Below the pieces are notes generated by a model, which saw only the letters and a list, made by a program, of their open reading frames with translations, had not been told where the DNA came from and did not search any database. From Chondrilla cf. caribensis (Eukaryota > Porifera > Demospongiae > Chondrillida > Chondrillidae), in assembly GCA_964020155.1 (NCBI GenBank), contig OZ026558.1, positions 1,256,416 to 1,320,415 on the forward strand: a stretch of DNA of 64,000 nucleotides, written 5' to 3'. This document shows positions 11,422 to 24,343 of the stretch, piece after piece (the stretch's first letter is position 1; every line of letters starts with the position of its first letter). Made by a program: the position numbers and the translations under genes.

Positions 11422-13441
11422 ATGTACTTGATCATTTCAATGTGTGGAGTAGTGACTGTGCTTTTGGTGATACTGTGTGAAGCTGAAGCAAACACAACTG
11501 TGAACAACTGTGTTTCTGACTATGAGGAGTTTGAGGAAAAGACCTTCAGCAATAAAGAGAACAGATACAAGCTGTATAATGTATTTTACCTACCAAACGG
11601 ACACCTACCATATGCAGTGGAGGTGACTTATCAAGCAGTGCTACCGAATGGAACAGAGTATAACATAACAATTTATGATGGTTATTGTACCATTGCTAAG
11701 TGGAGGTGGATCTCTTCACCACTCTTTCTGTTTGTTGAACCAGGAATCTGGAATGTTATAGTTTTATACACCCTTAACTACTTCAGACCATGGACCACTC
11801 CTTCTGTCATCCTCCATGTACCCTCTCCATGTAAAAACACTACTGTAGACTTTTTGGCTCGAATGACTAGTTTGGTGAGTTTGGTTTCAAATACACAGTC
11901 TCCATTGAGGATTACATTTTAAGTGGAGGCATTAACGTGCTTTCACTTCAGAATGAATAATCCTTGATATTATAACCATCTTCAAATTTCAAATTTCAAC
12001 TACGGGTTGTTGTCAAATATAATCACAAGCAAGTGACAATCCCCCTTTGATCCTAGTTGCCTGATATAAAAAGCAGCAAACTGGAAATTGGCATGAAATT
12101 ACAATTTTGGCATGTAGTTCGGCAGCCAGTCATAGAATGTTGCTACATTCAAATTTGTCCCATTATTACTGACACCACGTCAATCACTCCTCAGGTACAT
12201 AGATAACAAGTCTTATAAGCATCAAATTACAACTCGCATCAATTCAAATTTTGTCCTTAAATAGTCAGGTAGAATGACCAAATATCCAGCTATATACACA
12301 TGATATGTGCTCAGTAATATCGAGAAATTCATAAATTACTTTTAAACACACTTAAATGTACATGGTGAATGTTACAATGTACATTTAATTCATTGCAATT
12401 CTACAGATTAACAAATATTCTCTCGGGGAACAGGGCAGTGAAACACCCTCTGGTAATGTTGTCAGTGACTGCAATGGAAAACAAATTGCTCACATTCCCT
12501 CTATAAGCTTTGCGATTCTGTCTCATCGTGCCCATAGGGTTGGGATATTGGCAATCCTTGTAGGAGGATTCTCTGAAATAATCTTGGCCATTGTAGGCTC
12601 TTTGATAGTACTGAAGTGGCATTTGGAGGACAGAGTCAAGTTGAGCTACACATATTCCTACAACCACTATGGATTCTGGTGGGGAGTGACTATCCTTGTG
12701 TCAATTACACTTCCACTGATTCTACTGTCAGACCTGTCTCAATTGGTTAAACTCCATCATAAATATGCATCAATCCCTGGTTACTCCATTGCCGCAGTTA
12801 TGCTGGTACTGTGCATTATGTCTGGTGTACCCATTGCCATATACGTTGTCTACAAGACTAAACAGCCACCAGCTATTCCCTACATTCTAATGATACCAGT
12901 CACTGTACTGTTCTGTTGCTGTAATACCAAACGTGCCAAGTTACTAGTGTTTGGGATGGCACTGTGGATTAACCTGGTTGCTCTACCTGTTACAGTTGTT
13001 CATGGTGCAGCAATACTACTTACAGTGATAGTGGAACCATTTGCTGTCATCACAAATACCCTAGTCCTAGTACTCACTCTCTTCTGTCTCACTAACATAT
13101 TTGCCTTATCATTTACAATTTCTGCCTATATCTTCACTCGGAAACATCAGAGACCACAAGGAGAAGGGACCACCATGCTACGTGCCATCATACTCATCCC
13201 CTTGCTAGTCGTGGTTGGTTGCTTCGGCATAGGAATTGATGTTATGGGCTATTTGGTCAATGCGGACACCAAACAAGGAAGTTTTGTATCATTGGCCACT
13301 TCTGCCTCTGTTCCACTCCTTCTAGGACTAGTTACATTTGGTCTCAAGAGGCTCATATCAAAATGGCTGGATAAGGCTCCAAACTCTAATCCTCTTGTTG
13401 GGGAAGATTCAGCTAGAGTGGAACTGCTACAATCAGAGTAA
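11422..13441 (+). CDS. G2: two-exon multipass receptor-like protein, array family
   Basis: Exon 1 is 11422-11874 (151 codons) and exon 2 is 12407-13441 (344 codons plus stop), giving 495 aa with a 532-bp intron. The promoter flank is type A, with CTTTAAAA about 60 bp before the ATG. Compared with G1: NKENRY replaces NKGNRY, YNVFYLP replaces YDVFYSP, CKNTT replaces CTNTT, and the stalk has SETPSG. TM1 is atypical (VGGFSEIILAIVG), placing a Glu in the membrane segment. The loop after TM2 reads SDLSQLVKLHHKYASIPGYS. One base fewer after the last Glu codon puts a TAA in frame, so the protein ends LLQSE without the SMLVP tail. Confidence 0.85.
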
Positions 13442-13780
13442 TGCTTGTTCCATAACACCAACACTCATTGTACACAATACATGTAATGCACATGCTCAGT
13501 ATTACCTCAATGCATCCATTACTTGACATGCACACTTTCTGACACATGCATGTACACACATACTGTAAGAGTTTTTTCCACAATGATAATATTAATATGT
13601 ACAGTTACTAGCATGTACTATAGGAGATGGTGTATAATCTGTGATAAATGTCACATATATTCATAGTTTTGGTTAACTTCATGCGAATAATTTGGTACTC
13701 TTACAGTACATTTATCAAAAATAACACATGTAAGTGCTGAAATAACTATTCATTACATATTGTTATACTATAATTATTAG

Positions 13781-14060
13781 TGTTTTCATTTCGACTTCCG
13801 GTATGTAATGCTCATCCGATAGATATACGTACGTATATCATATGTGTTCCTATGTGTAACCGCAACAATGAATTTATATTGCGCGAAAAAAAGATGGCCG
13901 ATTCGAACGCGGATAATTGGACAATGGGCTACAATTTGTGCACTGAAGCTCCGCCGAACGTAATAACTTTAGCAAAGGTTCTGCTGAACCTAAGAAAGAC
14001 GTCCAAGTAATTCGAGTGCGGGGGCAGCAGCCCCACGAGTTTTGAACTCAAATTACTTGT
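13781..14060. mobile_element. MITE, 'cttccgg...actcgaattacttg' family
   Basis: About 280 bp that match 63234-63561 and 26059-26362: 'tttcatttcgacttccgg', then 'cgcaacaatgaatttatattgcgcgaaa', then 'agatggccgatt', and a terminal hairpin built from 'aagtaattcgagt...gcagcccc...actcaaattactt'. It sits in the 3' flank of G2. It encodes no transposase, so it is non-autonomous. Confidence 0.65.
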
Positions 14061-14690
14061 TTTCTGTAGCGTAGTCTAGCCATATCCCGGACACTTAATG
14101 GTTTGAAATAGATAGCCTATTGAAATTAAATGAAGGCGCATTTGTATAGATTTTCTGTTACTTCCAACATATACTGTACTTGTAAATGTCCTCTCTCTGC
14201 TGCCGAGTCATTCTATAATGCGACGTCATTTTCCCTATTTCCGGCCATTTTTTCCTGCAGTCCGACAGCGCTCTCGAAAGTATTTTAGAAGCTGCAAATC
14301 ACAACGTAAAGGGGAGAAACGTGCCAAACAGAATTAAACAGTCATGTCATACCCAGACAATGCCCTGAAGATCCTCTTGATCACCATTATGAAGGTTAAC
14401 ATACGGAAGATGGTGTTGTCACGTTAATTCCAAAGGCTGCTGCTACCTGCCAAAGGAACATTTTCAATCTATCGCTACCGTTATGGTCTTGTTTGGATGG
14501 ATATTTCATGGTAGCAGGGGACAAAATTTGCACATTCAACAAAGCTGCACCATTCATTATTACTGTCCGACAATTGGTATGATAAAGTACGTAGTTTGGA
14601 TATTCCCCTATTATTAGCCTCCTTTTGCTGGTGTAGGTTTTTAAGTACTTTATAACTGATACTGGGGATTTAATGTTCTATCCTTTCAAA
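14061..14690. other. Single-copy spacer segment
   Basis: No gene, repeat or copy elsewhere in the window recognised. It is less A+T-rich in places and carries no reading frame longer than about 60 codons. The array 3' flank resumes at about 14680 ('tatcctttcaaacacatgcatgcacacaca'), so this is probably inserted sequence adjoining the MITE on its left. Confidence 0.4.
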
Positions 14691-14954
14691 CACATGCATG
14701 CACACACATACTGCAACATTTTTTCCACAATAATATTATTATGTACTGTTATTGGTATAGAAGATTGGTGCATAAATTGGCACAAATGTTTGTGCTGAAG
14801 TAATGCCATTCTACCTATGTACGTATCTGCAATATTATCCTATATTATCATCTGATCTCAACCATACAAATACCATGCTATATTGTATTCACATGTTTCT
14901 ACATCTAGACAAGCAGACACATAAAGCATATCACGGACATACATTAATATGTAC

Positions 14955-15220
14955 TTATAACACCTTCCATTTTGTAATGCACATTTCCATTATAAAAGGA
15001 ATCAGGCATGGGTCCACAAAATTAATTTGCAAACCCATAGAGGCATCAGCTGCAACAGCTGCAAGTTTATTGAACAAATTGATTATTGTTATTTGTTTTG
15101 TGTTTTGAATGTGTAAATACTCTTTGATCTCCCTTTGATCTTTTGTGGGTTTGTAAATTTGTGAACCCAAGCTGGATTCCTTTTATAATGGAAATGTGCA
15201 TTACAGAATGGAAGGTGTTT
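14955..15220. mobile_element. 266-bp MITE with ~45-bp TIRs and a 7-bp target duplication
   Basis: The left end ACACCTTCCATTTTGTAATG and following ~25 bases are matched in reverse complement at the right end (CATTACAGAATGGAAGGTGT). TATGTAC flanks both sides (14948-14954 and 15221-15227). The uninterrupted site is visible at about 8465 ('atatgtacaataggtagatg'), which confirms the insertion. The interior has no useful reading frame. Confidence 0.8.
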
Positions 15221-15421
15221 TATGTACAATAGGTAGATGTTACTGTATCGTATGCAAGCAGTCACTGGTGTAGTATGCATGTTACACACATTGTACAATG
15301 GGCAGAGTGAATTCTTGCTACCTATCTACCACAATTCAACTTCAAAACTCAACAAAATTTGAACACTTTTGGTTCTCAAGCCCCTTTTACTGAACTGTAT
15401 ACATGCACACATATATACTAG

Positions 15422-15422
<1 letters not shown>

Positions 15423-15494
<72 letters not shown>

Positions 15495-15495
15495 C

Positions 15496-15572
<77 letters not shown>
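15423..15572. repeat. (AC)n microsatellite
   Basis: About 150 bp with two ACGC interruptions near 15487 and 15499. The right flank 'aagataccaatgaatcttctgc' recurs after the AC tract at 23456. Confidence 0.95.
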
Positions 15573-15573
<1 letters not shown>

Positions 15574-15659
15574 GATACCAATGAATCTTCTGCTGCAGTA
15601 GATAATCAGTTGAAACCAAAAAGGAAAATGTCACACTCAGATAAAGTGAAAGACTGAAA

Positions 15660-16689
15660 ACAGCAGTCCATGTATGAACATAGGTGAAAACTCATACCTT
15701 CCATTAAAGAGCTAAAAGTAGTTTCAGAAAAATTATGATAAAGGATGAACACATATGTCACAACACATTACACATCACAACACAAACCAATATACAGGAG
15801 TATTGATAACTCTATACTTTCTGACCACAAATGTACGCACATACATGTAGGATGTTACATGTACCATGAAAATACTATACACGTATGTGTAGACTAGTAT
15901 AATGCTGGGGCATATGTAAGTATGTACATATGATGTGAAACAAGCAATTCAGTATCAAAAACTCACGGAGCTCCTGTCCCACTCACTCAGTTACAAACGA
16001 TAATTATCATGTATGAATATACAATAATCATGTATTTACCACTATACGTACCTTTATATGAAATATAGGATATCACCCAATACTATACTGAGTTTCATAT
16101 ATTTTGGACTGAACCATCACATTTTAAATAGATAAATACAGTAAAACTCGCTAGTAAGTACCTTAAAGGACACAGTAAATCTGTACTTCTTATCAGAGGT
16201 ACTTACTATCAGTACTGGTTGACATAGCATACATGAGCTGGAAACTGAGTGAAGTGTACTCACTAACCAGGAGTGTGTACTAACCCAATGACACTGTATT
16301 ACATCACACTCTTTGTGTCATTGTGAATCAGTAAATAGTAGAAAATACTGTCCTTTGGACTACAGCAACTATTGGCTCAAGCTGTACATACGATTATAGG
16401 GAACAATACAGTATACAGCATTTTCAAAATGATATGATTAAATTGGTGACACCATAAAGAATACCCCAACATGGGACTGGCTCCAACATGTTGTTCGCAA
16501 GGCTGGCAAGTGCAACCCTACAAACTGAAATGGTAACCAATAGTATCTCTTTCGATTCTTTATCAGTTCATCCAAACAATAAATATCATAAGCACAATTA
16601 TATCCTTTATTAAAGGGACAGGTTGGTGAGTTCCAGTCACTATCAAAAAGGACTGTGTGCTGCAATCCATCCGTGAGAGAGTTCTTAAA
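15660..16689 (+). promoter_or_regulatory. Type B 5' flank of G3
   Basis: This ~1-kb flank differs completely from the type A flank of G1, G2 and G5 to G8. It recurs at 23540-24343 (before the truncated exon 1) and 24410-25239 (before G4). The last 60 bp, 'actatcaaaaaggactgtg...gagagagttcttaaa', abut the start codon. No TATA-like box is evident. A cluster near 16141-16300 with 'agtaagtacc' and 'ggtacttact' forms a short inverted repeat. Confidence 0.55.
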
Positions 16690-18743
16690 ATGTACTCCTG
16701 GACCATCTCAATGTGTGGAGTAGTGACTGTGCTTTTGGTGATACTGTGTGAAGCTGAAGCAAACACAACTGTGAACAACTGTGTTTCTGACTATGAGGAG
16801 TTTGAGGAAAAGACCTTCAGCAATAAAGGGAACAGATACAAGTTGTATGATGTATTCTACCCACCAAACGGACACCTACCATATGCAGTGGAGGTGACTT
16901 ATCAAGCAGTGTTACCGAATGGAACAGAGTATAACATAACAATTTATGATGGTTATTGTACCATTGCTAAGTGGAGGTGGATCTCTTCACCACTTTTTCT
17001 GTTTGTTGAACCAGGACTCTGGAATGGTATGGTTATAAACACCCTTAACTACTTCAGACCATGGACCACTCCTTCAGTTATTCTCCGTGTACCCTATCCA
17101 TGTACAAACAATACTGTGGACATTCTGGCTAGAATGACTAGTTTGGTGAGTTTGGTTTCAAATAACTACACAGTCTCCATTGAGGTTTGAATTTAATGCA
17201 TGTGGAGTTATTAACGTGCTTTGACTTTAGAATGAAGGGGCCTAAAATAATCCTTGATATTCTAAACCATCTTGGCAAGTTTCAACTATGGGCTGTTGTC
17301 AAAATTAATATAATCATGAGCAAGTGACAATCCCCCTTTGATCCTAGTTGCCTGATATAAAAGGTAGCAAACAGAATAATATGAAATAAGAGAATTGGCA
17401 TGAAATTATATTTGGCAGTTTGGCAGCCAGTCATAGAATGTTGCTACATTCAAATTTGTCCCATTATTACTGACACCATGTCAATCACTCCTCAGGTATG
17501 GTGTAATAGATAACAAGTGTTATATGTATCAAATTAAAACTCGCATCAATTCAAATTTTGTCCTTAGCCAGGTAGAATGACTAAACTTCCAGCTATATAC
17601 ACAATATGTGCTCGGTAATATCAAGAAATTCACAAATTGTCTTTTAAACACACTTAAATGCATATAAGGGATGTTGCAATGCATATTTAATTCATTGCGA
17701 TTCTACAGATCAACAAATACTCTCTCGGGGAACAGGGCAGTAAAACACCCTCTGGGAATGTTGTCAGTGACTGCAATGGAAAACAAATTGCTCACATTCC
17801 CTCTATAAGCTTTGGGGTTCCGTCTCATTCTGTTGTAGAGGGTGGGATATCTGTACTTCTTACAGCAGGACTCTTTGTCATAATCTTGGCCACTGTAGGC
17901 TCTTCGATAGTATTAAAGTGGCATTTGGAGGACAGAGTCAAGTTGAGCTACACATATTCCTACAGCCACTATGGATTCTGGTGGGGAGTGACTATCTTTG
18001 TGTCAATTACACTTTCATTGATTCTATACTCAGACTTGCATCACTTCATTAAACTCCATAATGAATATGCATCGACCCCTGGTTACTCCTTTGCTGCAGT
18101 TATGATGGTACTGTGTATTCTATCAGGTGTGCCCATTGCCATATACTTTGTCTACAAGACCAAACAGCCACCAGCTATTCCCTACATTCTAATGATACCA
18201 GTCACTGTACTGTTCTGTTGCTGTAATACAAAACGTGCCAAGTTACTAGTGTTCGGGATGGCACTGTGGATTAACCTGGTTGCTTTACCTGTTACAGCTT
18301 TTTATGGAGCAGCAATACTAGTAACAGTGATAGTGGAACCATTTGCTGTCATCACAAATACCCTAGTCCTAGTACTCCTCCTCTTCTGTCTCACTAACAT
18401 ATTTGCCTTATCATTTACAATTTCCGCCTATACCTTCACTCGGAAACATCAGAGACCGCAAGGAGAAGGGACCACCATGCTACGTGCCATCATACTTATC
18501 CCCTTGCTAGTTGTGGTTGGCTGCATTGGCCTTTTTATTGGCGTTATGGGTTATTTGGTCAATGCGGACACCAAACAAGGAAGTTTTGTATCATTGGTCA
18601 GTTCTGCCTCTGTTCCACTCGTTCTAGGACTAGTTACATTTGGTCTCAAGAGGCTCATATCAAAATGGCTGGATAAGGCTCCAAACTCTAATCCTCTGGT
18701 TGGGGAAGATTCAGCTAGAGTGGAACTGCTACAATCAGAGTAA
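16690..18743 (+). CDS. G3: two-exon multipass receptor-like protein, array family
   Basis: Exon 1 is 16690-17145 (152 codons) and exon 2 is 17709-18743 (344 codons plus stop), giving 496 aa with a 563-bp intron. The N-terminus is MYSWTISMCGVV, one residue longer than in G1. The frame stays open for 11 codons upstream to a GTG, but the ATG after CTTAAA aligns with the other starts. The ectodomain window after LWN reads GMVINTLNYF, and TNNT replaces TNTT, keeping the sequon. The loop after TM2 is SDLHHFIKLHNEYASTPGYS, and YTFTRKH replaces YIFTRKH. The stop follows QSE directly. With G4, this is one of two intact copies carrying the type B 5' flank. Confidence 0.85.
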
Positions 18744-19539
18744 ATGCTTGTTCCATAACACCAACACTTATTGTACACAATACATGTAATGCACATGCTC
18801 AGTATTACCTCAATGCATCCATTACTTGACACACACTTTCTGACACATACATACACACACATACTGTAAGTGGTAGTTATATCCTGGTGTGGTGAATGAT
18901 AGACTATTTATACAGCAAATATGTGCATAGTCCAATACAACATATTATATGCAATAGAAATGTGTTTACTAATTTCCTGCCTTGTTCTCACGCAATTAAT
19001 TCTAACAGTGAAACTTGTCTGGTGACCTGTGCTGTATCACTGACCTGTGCTACATGGCTTATGCATGTACAGATTTCTCTTTGATCCTCCCCTCAACCAG
19101 GATACAAGAGTTTTTACTATATTTTTACTATGTACTGTTACTGGTATGTACTATAATAGGAGATTGGTGTGTAAATTGGTGACAAATATTACAGAAATGT
19201 ATAGTTTTGGTTAAATTCTTGCTGATATTTTTGTATCCGTACAATACATTTATCAAAAATAACACGTTTGTGCTGAAGTAATGCTATTGTATGTACGTAT
19301 CTACAAAATTGTCACATAAAACCATCTGATCTCAACCATACAAATCTGATTTCAGATTTTGCATACTTTTCAGCTGTTTATGGTACAAAGTGAACTCATT
19401 TACACCTCTGGATATGGAAACATGTGTTCACTGTACAGGTAACATGCACATAAACATGTACATTTATTTAGCAGATTCCTGCTACATATGTACGTATAAA
19501 AGGCAGTTACATGTTGACATCATCCTAACCTTTTCACCA

Positions 19540-20407
19540 CAAGACTGCCTTTGGGACCCCAACACTAGTAAACACAACAGTACACACATTACAGTGAACC
19601 CCAGCACTAGTAAACACAATACAGTGGACCCCCAACACTAGTAAACACAATACAGTGGACCCCCAACACTAGTAAACACAATACAGTGGACCCCAGCACT
19701 AGTACGCACAACAGTAGTCATACAATATAGCAAACAAGCAAACAAAACAGTTCTAACATTACAGTAGACGCCAACACTAGTAAACACAATAGTACACACA
19801 ATACAGTGGACCCCAACACTAGTAAACACAATAGTACACAATATACAGTGGGTACATTGGAAATCGTAAAACTCGTTGAATACAACGACAAGTACCACCT
19901 GTGACGAGATAACGGATTTTCTACTTTCACGCCAACAGTTTAACTATTTCGAATGAATATTTCACCAAAATGCAGAGAGAGCGGTACTGATCAACTTACC
20001 GACTATTTTACACTTCTTGTGAGCATGGACAAGGAGTAGCGGCGCGCACACAACGAGATCTCTCTTATCCAAAAGGTTTTCCAACTCCCTCATCCATTCA
20101 GGGAGATTATCTGATGAAGAAAACCAAGTAGTCGGTCAAAAACACATTTCATTCGAACTAGATTAAGTGCACTTTCTATACCTTCCATGCTAATCCTAAA
20201 CGACTTCCAGAAAAGCAGCACTGGATCCGAACCATACTTTTTGATAGCTTCTAAGACAACAGTCTGCATGTGTCTGTACAGACATTCCCTTGAATAGTAA
20301 TTTATGCTTGCCTGAGAAGAAAGCAACGAAATTCCGGGTTTTCGCGAAAAAAAGACTAAACATAGACCATCGTAACTTACAATGAACAACTGATCGCTAC
20401 CAGCCAT
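19540..20407 (-). pseudogene. TTC21B/IFT139-like 5' fragment, copy 1 (exons 1-3, part of 4)
   Basis: On the - strand: exon 1 at 20381-20407 (MAGSDQLFI, donor GTAAGT), exon 2 at 20182-20311, exon 3 at 20000-20110, and 26 bp of exon 4 at 19540-19565. Joined they read MAGSDQLFI then [14 protein letters not shown] and [13 protein letters not shown], which matches the N-terminal TPR region of TTC21B/IFT139 (INYY and the KxYGSDPV motif are family hallmarks). Exon 4 is cut by the 42-bp minisatellite, and no exon 5 or 6 follows before G3's 3' flank, so this copy cannot give a normal protein. IFT139 is an IFT-A subunit needed for retrograde transport in cilia. Confidence 0.75.
19566..19860. repeat. 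42-bp-type minisatellite, degenerate
   Basis: Copies of 'cagtggaccccaacactagt' joined by 'aaacacaatagtacacacaata', with many deletion variants. The left border interrupts the TTC21B-like exon 4. Confidence 0.85.
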
Positions 20408-20432
20408 TTGCTAGCCCTAATAAAAATATATG

Positions 20433-20446
20433 GTTGCTATGGAAAT
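20433..20446 (-). promoter_or_regulatory. X-box-like RFX site of TTC21B copy 1
   Basis: GTTGCTATGGAAAT (as read on +) fits the 14-base RFX/X-box pattern RYYNYYWWRRNRAC at 13 positions; only the last base differs. It begins 26 bp upstream of the exon 1 ATG, a usual position for ciliary-gene X-boxes. Confidence 0.6.
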
Positions 20447-21610
20447 CACATGACCTCATCAACTCGCGCCATTTCCTATGTATGATGTATAAAACTTAAT
20501 TTTATCATCCGCATTGTCATTTATCCGTTAATTCTTCATTCGTGATGAGGAGAGCTAGTCAACCATTTATGTTACTCGCTGGAAAAAAAATGAATGTATC
20601 ATGCATACAATAGTGAATCGAAATGATTCAACATGGAATAAAATATTATTAATAAAAATATATAATTTATGTATGTTTTCATTCATACAATATGAGAGTG
20701 ATAGAACGTAGTAATGACAAAGTGTGCATATAATAGTAGATTTTCATTACAACTAGCAATTAAATACCATGACAATGCATAATATGTGTAGGGTATTTAT
20801 GTTTCATATTGATCAGTATAATAGTAATGATCCATTTCAAAACAATGCCAATAATTTAAACCTGTGTAACTTGTGCTTTAGGTATTATATTCTGAATTCA
20901 AAGTTTGTGTGGTGAGTTGCCATGGTGATCGATGTTTTTATCTACACTGTAGTAAACCACTAGGGTTTGAATGATTGCATGTACACACACCCCTAAAGTA
21001 ACATGGCATCATATCGATGAACGTAATTCTGCAAAGTTTCTTCTCCTAAGAGATGACCAAGTGATTCAAGTGCGGGCCGGGGGTGGTAGCCTCATCGATT
21101 TTTTTCAACTCAAATTACATCAGAATTGTAGAAAAAACATATGTGAGACCTTCTACTTCAGCACTGTTGTAATATTGTACGTTCAATTAGCCCGTATCTC
21201 TACTGTAGTATATTATAATAATAATATTATATCAACTACAAAGGGTGCACTGAAAAGAATAATTGGCTTATAAAACAAGAGTTAATGAAGCAGCATTGAG
21301 CATTATAGCAACTGTGTTTGTAAGGACTAATCCATTATAAAAGATCTGGATTCAAATTTCAAAACCAACTTGTCCTTCACTGAGAGAGTGAGAGTCTTTA
21401 GAATCATCATCACAAGCATTGATCATCAGCTGCAACAGATCCTTATGCTGTTATAGAAACAAAACGGTGGAACATGTTAATCTCTCAATCAATGGACAAG
21501 AAATATCATGTTACATCGCCGTATTATGGAGGATTTGCGTTGTAGTCAGTAATGCATGATAACTGCATCTCAGAATGTGGTTAGATAATGGATTAGCTGG
21601 ATAGTAGATA

Positions 21611-21691
21611 TGTTGGACTATAGAGACGTCTGATCATAGTGTTGGACTATAGAGACGGCTGATCATAGTCTTGGGCTATAGAGACATCTGA
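21611..21691. repeat. 29-bp tandem repeat, three units
   Basis: The unit 'tgttggactatagagacgtc' plus 'tgatcatag' is repeated at 21611, 21640 and 21669. Three units recur at about 61469-61557, while only one is present at about 32120, so the copy number changed between spacer copies. Confidence 0.8.
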
Positions 21692-21948
21692 TATAAAATA
21701 AAAGAAGAAATCAATTATTCCGCTCTTACATTGGGATCTCCACCTTGCTCCATTTTAATATTAAATTTTTAAATTATTAGTTGTTCGGAAGCTGAAGACA
21801 GAAAATGCATCACCTTGGCGACCTTTGACCTTTTAGCCAATTTCCTTTCCATGCATTGAGTTCCTCAGAAATTTTGTGCAAACACTACATGCACAATCAC
21901 ATACATATGTATTATAATATTATAGCACATACGTACATATGTATGGAC

Positions 21949-22228
21949 GTGCTATCATACTTATCCTCTTGCTAGTTGTGGTTGGCTACATCAGCATAGA
22001 TATGTACCAGCGTTATAGGCTATTTGGTCAATGTGGACACCAAACAAGGGAGTTTTGTATCATTGGTCAGTTCTGCCTCTGTTCCACTCGTTCTAGGATT
22101 AGTTACATTTGGTCTCAAGAGGCTCATATCAAAATGGCTGGATAAGGCCCCAAACTCTAAATCCTCTGGTTGGGGAAGCTTCAGCTAGAGTGGAACTGCT
22201 ACAATCAGAGTCAATGCTTGTTCCATAA
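21949..22228 (+). pseudogene. Exon-2 3' fragment
   Basis: Starts abruptly at the codons for the segment before TM7 and runs to the conserved CTTGTTCCATAA. Three frameshifts relative to intact copies are visible: extra bases near 22000 ('gatatgtaccagcgttatagg'), one extra base in 'aactctaaatcc', and GCTTCAG for GATTCAG. It has no upstream exon or promoter. Confidence 0.8.
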
Positions 22229-22630
22229 CACCAACACACATTGTGCACAATACATGCAATGCACATGACCATTATAACCTCAATGCATCCATTACTTGAC
22301 ATCCAGTGTATATAAATACATTTTTTTGCTATTTTGCTATATGAATTGAAGTATTATCCTTTCAAACACTGCATGTACATACATATTGTAACTTTTTTCC
22401 ACAAAAATATTATGTACTGTTACAAATTATGTGGAAAATAGGTGAATAAATTGGTGATAATTGTTAGTACTGAAGTAATGCTGTTGTACAAACGTATGTA
22501 CCTACAATCTTATCACACAATACCATCTGATCTCAACCATACAAATCTGATTTGAATTTAGAGTTTGCATACAAAAAATGTGATGTTGTATGTACATGAC
22601 GTACTGATGCACACAAGCACATGCATGTAT

Positions 22631-22743
<113 letters not shown>

Positions 22744-22913
22744 CTCATAGATCACTATCAACAAGAACTACTGTTGATGACAAGTGTCATTAAATTTAAG
22801 TTGGCTGTAGTTTCCTAACAGCATTCACTACATATTATCACATTATCAATTCTGAGATCAATTGGAACCTAGACAGACACAATGTCCATGAATTAAATAC
22901 ACTAGAGACTCTT

Positions 22914-23112
22914 CTAGAACAGAAGTACACAAGAGATCACCTCTAGAACAGAAGTACACCAGAGATCACCTCTAGAACAGACGTACACCAGAGATCACCT
23001 CTAGAACAGACGTACACCAGAGATCACCTCTAGAACAGACATACACCAGAGATCACCTCTAGAACAGAAGTACACCAGAGATCACCTCTAGAAGAGAAGT
23101 ACACCAGATTCC
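22914..23112. repeat. 29-bp minisatellite, about seven units
   Basis: The unit 'ctagaacagaagtacaccag' plus 'agatcacct' starts at 22914, 22943, 22972, 23001, 23030, 23059 and 23088. Units differ only at a few positions (aagtac, acgtac or acatac). No other copy in the window. Confidence 0.95.
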
Positions 23113-23326
23113 ATCTGAGGTTCCATAGTACAAGTATAGCCCATAAAGACATTAATTTAATTCTGAAACTGGTCACACATCTGGGAAAGTTCAAAACTGA
23201 TACAATAGTTTCTCAACCACAGGGCATGTCCATGGAACACCACAAAACCCTTCCCTTGGATATCTCTCCACTGGTATGACATCAGAATTTAGACAAAAAG
23301 GATGCATGACCATAATGTAGATGTCA

Positions 23327-23328
<2 letters not shown>

Positions 23329-23394
<66 letters not shown>

Positions 23395-23456
23395 CCGCAC
23401 GCCCGCCCGCCCGCATGCATGCACGTGCACACACACACACACAAACAAACAAACAA
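23329..23456. repeat. (AC)n / (CCCG) / (AAAC)n compound microsatellite
   Basis: AC repeats, then 'gcccgcacgcccgcccgcccgc', then AC, then three AAAC units. The GC-rich centre is unusual for this A+T-rich window. Confidence 0.95.
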
Positions 23457-24343
23457 GATACCAATGAATCTTCTGCAGTAGATAATCAGTTGAAACCAAA
23501 AAGGAAAATGTCACACTCAGATAAAGTGAAAGACAGAAAACAGTAGTCTATATATGAACATAGGTGAAAACTCGTACCTTCCATTAAGAGCTTTAAGTAG
23601 TTATAGAAAAATTATGATAAAGGATGAACACATATGTCACAACACATTACACATCACAACACAAACCAATATACAGGAGTATTGATAACTCTATACTTTC
23701 TGACCACAAATGTACGCACATATATGTAGGATGTTACATGTACCATGAAAATACAAAGCACATACGTGTAGACTAGTATAATGCTGGGGCATATGTAATT
23801 ATGTACATGTGACATGAAACAGGCAATTCAGGATCAAAACTCACAGAGTTCCTGTCCCACTCACTCGAGTCATATACAAAAATTATTAAGCATGAAATAT
23901 ACATAATCATTACCATTATATAAAATATAGGATATCACCCAATACTATACTGAGTATCATATATTTTGGACTGAACCATCACTGTGACATTACAAATAGA
24001 CAAATGCAGTGCAACTCGCTAAGTAAAGAGTAGAAAATACAGTCCTCTGGACAATAAGGTGTACAGCATTTTCAAAATGATATGATCAAATAATTATTGG
24101 TGACACCATAAAGAATATCCCAACATGGGACTGGCTCCAACATGTTGTTCGGAAGACTGGCAAGTGCAACCCTACAAACTGAAATGGTAACCAATAGTAT
24201 CTCTTTCTATTCTTTATCAGTTCATCCAAACAATAAATATCATAAGCACGGCTATATCCTTCATTAAAGGAACAGGTTGGTGAGTTCCAGTCACTCTCAA
24301 AAAGGACTGTGAGCTGTAATCCATCCGTGAGAGAGCTCTCAGA

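Larger units (their letters stand above)
20408..21948. other. Spacer with TTC21B promoter and repeat debris
   Basis: No gene seen. 20408-20560 is the 5' region of the TTC21B-like copy. About 20990-21120 is a diverged relative of the 'cttccgg' MITE ('gatgaacgtaattctgcaaag...caactcaaattac'). 21245-21900 matches the spacers at 31740-32400 and 61090-61810, including 'ttggcgacctttgacctttt'. Confidence 0.5.

Noticed and set aside
12401..12667. - strand frames of about 88 codons over the start of exon 2 (also at 26793 and 36006)
   Set aside because: They are antisense to conserved coding sequence and recur only because the + strand exon is conserved.
16657..16690. Upstream in-frame GTG start for G3 (and similar GTG starts for G4 and G7)
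   Set aside because: Eukaryotic initiation at the conserved ATG is far more likely; the GTG-extended N-termini are not conserved among copies and would spoil the signal peptide.
22914..23112. 29-bp repeats with regular spacing, considered as a CRISPR-like array
   Set aside because: Units are directly contiguous with no unique spacers, in an intron-bearing animal genome. It is a minisatellite.
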